Assembly: GCA_038277395.1 (NCBI GenBank)
Contig: CM076195.1
Coordinates: 46,848,224 to 46,912,223 of the forward strand
Source: Dryocosmus kuriphilus
Lineage: Eukaryota; Arthropoda; Insecta; Hymenoptera; Cynipidae
Direction: 5' to 3'
DNA length: 64,000 nucleotides
In this document: piece by piece, positions 57,226 through 64,000 of the stretch
Layout of the letters: each line of letters starts with the position of its first letter
Position numbering within the stretch: the stretch's first letter is position 1
Translations under genes and position numbers: made by a program
The notes under the pieces: generated by a model
Database searches by the model: none
What the model was told of the DNA's origin: nothing
The model's input: only the letters and a program-made list of their open reading frames with translations

Positions 57226-58040
57226 AGAAATATCACATTTTGGACAAACGTTATTCCAGTGCGAAATGCGAGACACGTGATGAGTTCCGACATAGGCACG
57301 CTCATGCTTCGCACGAGGCGAGGCGCGCGATGAGAATGTGCCCGCGAGACGGGCAGATTTTTTTTTATTGTTATTATTTAAAAAATTATTTTTGATATAT
57401 TTTACCTTGTCCTTTTTATTTAGGGTATTTGAACTTCCCGACTGATCACTTGGCTAGAAACATCGATCAAGATGGCGTTTCTTTCGGTTGCGGTGTAGGC
57501 TAGGTCGCTTATCGATGCGTTGTACCTACGCATAATTATATCTTCACCGTTTCACGTGGGCGGGCACTTGGATATTTCATTTCATGAAATTATTTCGTGC
57601 TAGATTCTTACGGTTATAAGAATTGTTCGCTATGGTGCAGTGTGTGCTTCGTTTGTCAGACGAGAATATGACAACTCGGTAAAGACGATTTGAAGTTGGC
57701 TCAAAAATAATTTTTTTTATTATTAATTATTAATTTATTATCATTTAGGTGTTAACTTTAAATGTGCCGTATCAAGTTACCATTCTCGTCTCTTCAATAT
57801 TATATAACAATGTATAACATAATATAACAATCCTTTTACTCGCACTGCGTGGTCGCATTTTACCCGCACGCGTGCGATGCATATGCACCTTCATGGAGGA
57901 CGCATCTGCGCGGTAATATGAACTGGCGCAGTGTGGACCAATGCGCATGCATGCGACGTATCATGCTCGCATTTTGCAGGCATTCTTCTATCTGCCCATG
58001 TTTTCCGGTCACGGCTATGACATCCATTTTCATTGGTTTC
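57226..58040. other. Mixed intergenic DNA with a GC-rich part
   Basis: 57240-57360 and 57840-58040 are GC- and CpG-richer (GCATGCATGCGACG-type text); short ORFs there show no domain. Confidence 0.4.
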
Positions 58041-58044
58041 CCTA

Positions 58045-58533
58045 GCGGACCGCGTGGACGCAATGGTTACGCTGCAGCGTAACCCTAAAGTATCCCTAAA
58101 GTAATGTTAATGTAACTTCCCAATATAATTAATAAAAACACCAAAAGAAATATTTAAATGGATGTAGTTGTAATTGCACGTTAAAATTGACGTTAGAAAA
58201 TGACGATGTAAATGCAGAAATTTAGTTTTTGAGCAGTAGAAGTTAAAAACATTTTTAAGCATGCGCCTGGGATACGGCAGCCCGAAATACAATATTGCAT
58301 ATCCGGCTGCTGCATCCCAGGCGCATGCTTCAAAATGTTTCTTTAATTTCTGCCGCTGAAAAATTAAATTTTTGCATTTACATCGTCATTTTCTAGCGTC
58401 AATTTTAACGTAGAACTACAATTACAACATGTTAAATATTCATTTTGTTGCATTTATGAATTATATTGCAAGGTTACAGTAAGATTACTTTAGGATTACG
58501 CTGTAGTGTAACCATTGCGTTCACGCGGTCCGC
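58045..58533. mobile_element. Fold-back MITE flanked by TA, 489 bp
   Basis: Almost the whole element is one palindrome: arms of about 240 bp, tips GCGGACCGCGTG / CACGCGGTCCGC, flanked by TA (58043-58044, 58534-58535). A short centre lies at about 58275-58300 (GCATGCGCCTGGGAT with its reverse). No coding sequence. Confidence 0.88.
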
Positions 58534-58538
58534 TAAGG

Positions 58539-59084
58539 CAGTGGCGTAGATAGCTTTTTTCGATTGGGTGGGGGGGGGGGGGGGGGGGGGGGGGACTTTG
58601 TAAAAAATGCATAAATCTTTTTTCTCATGTTCTATTATCCTCCTTAAAAATGTTCTTTCACGTAGAACAAAAACAAGTAAAACAATTTTTTATGCTTTTT
58701 TATTTAGATTTACAATAAAAAATTTCTCGCAACAATTAAAGAAGAAAAGCGAGTTTTAGGGGTTTTCACGATAATTTATCAATGACTTCGTCGGCCATTA
58801 TTCCGATATCACTTCTGATTGGTCGGCGCGATCTAGGCGCGGAAATTGAAAACTTCTTGAATGTAAAGCCCTCACAAAAACATTTCTGTCAATAATTTTC
58901 TTCTGATTGTGAGAACGTTCCAGGTTTTTTCACATAAAAAAAGGAGTGCTGGTAATTTGAAAATTTTATATAAACATGAATAAACATGGAACAGAGTCTT
59001 TTTCTTAATTCTACCGTTATATTAAAAGACTCATTGGGGGTATTGATCCCCCCCCCCCCCCCCCCCCCCCCATCTACGCCACTG
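58539..59084. mobile_element. hAT-type MITE with 8-bp duplication, 546 bp
   Basis: Tips CAGTGGCGTAGAT / ATCTACGCCACTG with an exact 8-bp target duplication CGCTAAGG (58531-58538, 59085-59092). A G run (58571-58594) and a C run (59048-59070) lie just inside the tips as part of the inverted repeat. No transposase. The hAT assignment rests on tip sequence and duplication length. Confidence 0.93.
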
Positions 59085-59296
59085 CGCTAAGGTTATAATA
59101 TGTTTAATGTGTTTAACATTGGTTAGTAGTTTTAAAATCGCCGCACTAGGATTGTCTAAAAAATATCAGGTTTCAAATTTTCGAAATGTTTATACACCAT
59201 AGCGTTCCTATGGCAAAAATAATGTAACATGCTTTCTTTTAGATTTTTAAATTAATATTTTAGAGATGACGCTGTTCTGCCAAAGTTTAGTATTTA

Positions 59297-60531
59297 CAGT
59301 CTGTTCCACAAGACAAGGTACGCGTTTCCTCGAAAAGTTTCAAAGATTTTTTTTCCTTTCTTTTTTAGCCTGACTTTGCGTTTGAAGGGCTAAGACGGAA
59401 CCGCTGATTCGCTACATTTTCGTTCGAAGTGTCAGATATTGCACAAGATTGCGCAATGAGTGCTGTATACGCTAAACGTTTTGAGGCTGTGTTTTTGTGC
59501 ACCAATAAACACGGACCACATGTTTCGTACTCAGCCGCTGCTAAAGTGCTTAAAAAGTCTAAGCACTTCGTGCAAACGTGGGTGGTGCGGTATTGGGACA
59601 CAAAAATAGTCGACGATTTGCCGGAAGAGGAGAAATGAGAGCAACGTCGAGTAAGGAGGATAAGGCGATCATCGCATTGTTCAAGCGCAACCCTGCTCTG
59701 CGGCTGCGCGAAGCCAAAGCTAAGCTAGCGGCGAAGGGTCTAGAGGTTAGTATAAACACCATAAGACGCAGATTAGCTGAGGCAAAAGTGCAGTACCGTA
59801 GCACGAGGCAGAAACCCCTGCTCTCAGAGGTTCACATGGAAAAACGCTTGGCATGGGCTACGGAAAATAATGATCGCGATTGGTCAAATGTAATTTTTTT
59901 TTCCGACGAAGCGTCCTTTTGGGTATGGGTTGCCATAAAACGTCCCTGGTCAGGTTGTGGTGAGCGGTTCCTCCAGCGAACTGTTAAACATCCCATAAAG
60001 GTCCATGTTTGGGGATGCTTCTCACAGCGCGGAACGCTTAAAGAATGGTCAAAATCTACAAACATGGTCTTCTGAAGTCTGCAGGAAAGAGATTTGGAGC
60101 CAACAAGAAGGTTTAGATGCTTCAAGAGGACAACGACCCTAAAAATCGTAGTCGCCTCTGCACGAGCTGGAAAGCAGAAAATGGCGTCGTGACCTTGGAC
60201 CGTCCTTCACAATCTCCTGATGCAAATCCAATTGAAAATGTGTGGAGTGTCGTTAAGAAAAAACTCGCAGGAAGGCGTGTATTCACCCTCAAGCAGCTCT
60301 CTCGACGAATTAGAGAGGTATGGCGCTCTCTATCTTCAGAATATGCCGAAAAACTAGTCGAGAGCATGCCTAGAAGGTGCCAGGCCATTATCCAGAATAA
60401 CGGCGAATGGACGGTTTATTAAGTAGAGTCCGCCCCAATTTTTAAAGCGTTTTTTCATGGGAAAAGATAAAAATGAAGTTTTCTTTGAAACTTTTCGAGA
60501 AAACGCGTACCTTGTCTTGTGGAACAGACTG
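59297..60531 (+). mobile_element. Full-length Tc1-like element
   Basis: 1,235 bp between TA dinucleotides (59295-59296, 60532-60533). The terminal repeats of about 50 bp begin CAGTCTGTTCCACAAGACAA. It carries a Tc1 transposase gene in three frames. Confidence 0.96.
59458..60420 (+). pseudogene. Tc1-like transposase, frameshifted
   Basis: The N-terminal helix-turn-helix is at 59458-59600, with AAAKVLKKSKHFVQTWVVRY. After a frame change near 59590 the second part (59600-60075) has LREAKAKLAAKGLEVSINTI, VIFFSDEASFWVW (first Asp) and VHVWGCFSQRGT. After another change (60075-60115) the last part has QEDNDPKNRSRLC (second Asp) and SPDANPIENVWSVVKKKL (the Glu of D,D34E). The C-terminus ends at a TAA at 60420. 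At least two frameshifts make it inactive. Confidence 0.9.
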
Positions 60532-60606
60532 TATAAATCGGAAGCCAAGCATTGCTTTCCAATTTTTTCTTATTCGTCCTAAATTTAATTCCACCCTTTT
60601 ATATCT

Positions 60607-60894
60607 TTGTGGTCGCAAGCCTTTAAAATATTTAGGGCTATACTAAGCATTTTACTTGGGATAGATATGATAACAAGTACAAGAAAGCCAAACTTTTCCC
60701 AAACATTTCCTATCGCTATAGTAGGTGTTGGTATCACTTTCCTTTTTATAATGTTTGTAACTCTTAAAAATTTCCGACAAAAGAAGTACCCGAAGGAAAG
60801 GAGCGTAAATAGCTTGACTTTCAATGCGAGATTTTTTGCTTTTATTATTTATCTATGTCTTTTATTATTTCAGTATCTATTCTTGATAAAATAA
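60607..60894 (+). CDS. Small ORF with two possible membrane helices, unknown
   Basis: 95 codons. It reads as a short protein with hydrophobic stretches FPIAIVGVGITFLFIMFVTL (residues about 34-53) and AFFIYLCLLLFQYLF-like near the C-terminus, separated by a basic loop (RQKKYPKERS). It matches no family I recognise. It may be a chance ORF in AT-rich DNA, where hydrophobic codons are common; it follows the Tc1 element but is not part of it. Confidence 0.2.
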   Translation: MWSQAFKIFRAILSILLGIDMITSTRKPNFSQTFPIAIVGVGITFLFIMFVTLKNFRQKKYPKERSVNSLTFNARFFAFIIYLCLLLFQYLFLIK

Positions 60895-60899
60895 GCTTT

Positions 60900-62440
60900 C
60901 GTTTAGTGTAAGTTTCTAATAAAAAGATAATATACAGGAATAAAAATACGTCTCTGAAAAGTGTCTAAATTTCAGTATGCAACATTAAATTACAGCTCCA
61001 ATATTAAGTTTTTTTAATGTCATTTTTTGAAAAATTATTTTCAGCCTATTGTAAAACAGCTTGCGAATGGACATCAATGTGCGATATTATTAAGGTGACT
61101 AAAAATGGAAATGAAAAAAGGGTATCTTTTTCCCATGTTAAAGTGCTTTTTCATTATGAGTAAATAGCAAATTTTTAAAAATATTTATTGCAGGTCAATC
61201 CATTCGTCTTGAATCAAGGAATCTTTTCTATTCTGGCTTCAACTTTGGATTATGTTGAAAAAAATTTTACTACAGAACCCATCTTTCAAATAATCTAAAT
61301 GACCATGAGTTTCTTGCTCTTGAATAAAATATATTAATATAATAGGTCAATCGATTCGTCTTGAGCCAAGAATTTTTTTTTATTCTTGCATCAGCTTTTA
61401 ATTATGTTAATGAAACAACTTTTACTATAAAAAAAACCTGTTTTTTAAATTAAGGACATCAAAAGTATAAAATTCAATATTAAAAAAAATTCTTGCATTA
61501 GTTTCGTGCTATTAGTGCTGAAAATAATCCCTCAAAAAATCAATTTATCTGTAACCGTCTTGAAGTTATCGTGTTAACAATAAAGGGCGACATCCATTCA
61601 CACACACACGCGCGCGCGCGCACACACGCACACACACACACACACACATCCGGATAATTGCTTAGACTTTCTTTAAAAGAAATTAATTGCCTAAAAACAG
61701 GATTGTCCTGATGACTGGATTTATAATTTTAGTATCTTTTTCTAGATTTTCTTTGATTTAATGAAAATTCTAATTTCATAAAGAGTGTACAGGTTGTAAA
61801 TTATGTAGTCGGCACAAAATACTGTTTTAGCTTCTTTACAGTCTTTTAAAACAATTTTAATATCGTTTGATAGTCTTGCTTCTAATCGCTTAAACTTCTA
61901 ATTTTGTATATTATTATTGCAATTACACATGTAAGTTGTACATTATGTGATTGCTACAAAATACGGTTTGAGCTTTTTTTGTAAATTCTTGCAGCGTTTC
62001 ACTTTCTCGAATTTCTTCTGGAACGGGAACAAGTCTATAGTGCTTAAGATATAATTATGGAAAGAAATTTCTGTTTGGGAATAAGATCGGAATTTGAAGT
62101 TGACAACAAATTTAAGCGAGGTTCGGCAATCATTGAAAAGAATAACAAGCAGTTTAACTTATCGATTAAACTTTATATAAAAAGTTGTTGTCTTTTTAAA
62201 TTTTATATCTAAAATTTGTGTTTAAGGTGAAAGGTGGTCAGTTTAACCACTTTAATCGAAAAATTTTTTTAGTGTCATAAAGTTATTTGTGAGTTAAAAT
62301 TAATTGAAATGCTATTTAATTTCAATAAAAAGATTTTTCAGTTGATTCATAAGCAAAATATAGGCAAAAAAAGTTTACTGCTAGCTGGAATCTTGGTGAT
62401 TCAGCTTGTTTTCGAAACGTTAAAATGTTTTTAGTGCACA
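60900..62440. other. AT-rich stretch without a gene
   Basis: No ORF of note. An AC/CG microsatellite lies at 61601-61649, and two loosely similar blocks (GGTCAATC...CGTCTTGA...CAAG) lie at about 61195 and 61345. Confidence 0.5.
61601..61649. repeat. (CA)/(CG) microsatellite
   Basis: Mixed CA and CG dinucleotide run. Confidence 0.95.
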
Positions 62441-62693
62441 CCCTACCGATAGAAATCACTGGAAAATGCCTGGAGATTCTCAGGCCAGAGAAGTTTCTGA
62501 GACGCAGGCTCTCAGGTAGCAGTTTTTAAAGTTTCAGGTAGGGCTTTTAAATGGCCTGAAGGCTCGTAAATCCCAAATCTCTTAGACCTCAGACTATCTC
62601 TAGAGACGAAATCATTCAAATAGAGCCTGAAGAAAGCCTGAAACCGTCCTGAGAACACGCCTGTGAATATCCTGAGATTTTCTATCGGCAGGG
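62441..62693. mobile_element. Short MITE-like inverted repeat, about 253 bp
   Basis: Tips CCCTACCGATAGAAAT and, reversed, CCCTGCCGATAGAAAA. The interior is rich in CAGGCT/AGCCTG-type boxes; no ORF. Confidence 0.65.
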
Positions 62694-62699
62694 CATAAT

Positions 62700-63194
62700 T
62701 TTAATTTTACAATACATCCTTCAGAACAATCGAAAATTACTTTTGTGACACGAATGAAGAATCATCCCAGTCCCAAGTACCTTCTTCTTCTTCTTCTTTG
62801 CCTCTCTTTAAGAGAGTTTAGTGGCCTTAGGTTTGGTGAGTGAAACTCCCTTGCTGTAAAAGCTGCAACGTATCTGGCCATGGCGAGTGGTGAATGGTTA
62901 TATAACCTTTATTTTATATCACAGTTTGTGCAGATTTAGGAGAACTGTCCAAGTGTTTCGGGCCAATCTCCATTGCACGCAAATGCAATCGCCTGACTGG
63001 TGCCACGACTTTGTTGAGCTACTGCCGACCCCTTAACAAGTGCGCATGTGCACGTGGTACGCGCGAGATACAAATGTACAACTAGACAAGAATATTACAC
63101 TCTCTCAGGAAACGTGCTATTAATACAGTATTGCTGCTGGTCGGGTTATATAGTAAAGATTCTATGCTGTAAGGTGCGAATTTCTTTTTCTCAA
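62700..63194. other. No recognisable gene
   Basis: A TTC microsatellite (about 62783-62799) and mixed sequence; nothing supported. Confidence 0.4.
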
Positions 63195-64000
63195 AGAGAG
63201 ATCTCTCTAAGCGACTTCTTTGTGCCGAATAACGGGGGCGGCCCACACCACGTGATTAATATCTTCATCAACCTCTTCCCCACAGAACAGGCATTCTCTA
63301 AAATCATTATAATTTTTTCTAAATAAACTGAAAGCCAGCGAGTAATGGTTAGATCTTATTCGTGCGATAGTAACTAAATCCCTACGTTTAGCGTTACATT
63401 TAAGAAACCATGGTTTACTGGATTCTATAAAATAGTTATCAAAGTAGTGCTTCCCGGTATATGCACTTTTTCTAATCCAACTAGTATTTGCTCGGTTGTA
63501 TGCACTGTTATGAGCTAGTTGAAAAATGCCCATATGAGGAATAAGATAATTTAGTTTTACCCCTTTCTCGATTGCCTTTTTAGCTAAATCATCCGCTGTC
63601 TCATTTCCTGAAATTCCTTTATGACCGGGAATCCAGGTAAGTTCTATATCTAATTTTTCATTTTTGGCTATATGTAGAAGGTTATATATTTTAAAAATTA
63701 AAAAAAGAGGCAGAACCCAGGACATTGAAGTTTTGGCAAGCCTCCAACACACTGCGTGAATCTGTAAAGATGATAGTATCCTCCAATGAGTTACTTATTA
63801 TGTATTCTATAGCCTCGCAGATTGCGATAGCTTCGGCAGTGAAAATTGAAGCTTCAGCCGCAATTTGGTAACTTAGTTGAAGATCTAGTTGGGGAGAAAA
63901 AACAGATAAGCCCACAGGGCTATTTTCAAATTTAGAACCATCCGTAAAGAAAGAGATTCTACTCTCTATATTTTTTGAAAAAATTTGCTGAAAGTCATGA
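63195..64000 (-). mobile_element. LINE-B second copy, 3' part, running off the window
   Basis: Same family as 10.1-13.5 kb, other strand. It covers the RNase H domain and the C-terminal zinc motif and is truncated near 63195 inside the zinc region. The 5' part lies beyond the window. Confidence 0.88.
63207..63990 (-). pseudogene. LINE-B RNase H and zinc motif, second copy
   Basis: Near the window edge the reading gives GLSVFSPQLDLQLSYQI, then EASIFTAEAIAICEAIEYI (catalytic Glu region) and IIFTDSRSVLEACQN (catalytic Asp). After a frameshift near 63700 it continues with LTWIPGHKGISGNETADDLA and, near the end, CLFCGEEVDEDINHVVW. It lacks the final Cys of the zinc motif because of a frame change at about 63235. 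Confidence 0.85.

Noticed and set aside
57849..58082. 77-codon ORF with many Cys and Arg
   Set aside because: GC-rich chance ORF partly inside the fold-back MITE; the opposite strand is equally open.

Overview
This looks like a piece of a large, AT-rich, transposon-packed insect genome. The transposon spectrum and the style of the satellites suggest Hymenoptera, but that is a guess. Eukaryotic origin is clear: a split gene with GT/AG introns, mariner/Tc1 elements at TA duplications, LINEs with apurinic endonucleases, Gypsy elements with LTRs, Penelope-like elements, and microsatellites. I recognise only one likely host gene, an X-prolyl aminopeptidase 1-type gene (APP/XPNPEP1 family) on the + strand at 17.08-18.94 kb. 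Three coding exons are readable and in phase, covering about 526 residues. The last roughly 100 residues, including two metal-binding glutamates, were not found downstream in this window.

Layout. 1-5.2 kb: a decayed Gypsy element (minus) with both LTRs. 5.3-6.9 kb: a decayed RNase H-bearing LINE (minus). 7.1-8.9 kb: fragments of an LTR-type repeat, a dispersed repeat and a GC-rich island. 9.05-9.65 kb: the N-terminal zinc domain of a widespread insect multicopy family that resembles a DDE transposase. 10.1-13.5 kb: a second RNase H LINE (plus), split by an inserted fragment. 13.8-14.9 kb: a truncated Tc1, a (CA)n array and a fold-back MITE. 15.6-18.9 kb: duplicated 127-bp blocks, then the aminopeptidase exons. 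19.9-23.5 kb: a decayed DDE-family gene interrupted by a complete mariner with an intact transposase ORF. 23.9-27.0 kb: satellite arrays. 27.5-30.4 kb: fold-back and TIR elements. 30.4-33.3 kb: a LINE (minus) with a coiled-coil ORF1. 34.6-38.9 kb: two very large palindromic elements.

39.5-52.7 kb holds an old env-bearing Gypsy (errantivirus-like endogenous retrovirus, minus strand) with gag, protease, RT, RNase H, integrase, an extra ORF and an F-type envelope. A mariner has landed in its gag, and the 3' part of a Penelope-like element (PLE) abuts the truncated end of its env. The extra ORF between pol and env looks like a double-stranded-RNA-binding domain followed by a CCHC zinc knuckle, while the gag carries no knuckle. 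This is the most interesting observation in the window. All main genes of the provirus are broken by stops, frameshifts or insertions.

53.3-56.05 kb: PLE copies in tandem and inverted order, with hammerhead-ribozyme-like cores in both arms. 56.2-57.2 kb: a third copy of the satellite array with the same leading block. 58.0-59.1 kb: a TA-flanked fold-back element with a hAT-type MITE placed at its edge by an 8-bp duplication. 59.3-60.5 kb: a full-length but frameshifted Tc1. 60.5-63.2 kb: mostly AT-rich sequence with one MITE. 63.2-64 kb: the start of another copy of the 10-13 kb LINE. Overall the window records repeated nested insertion around one host gene.
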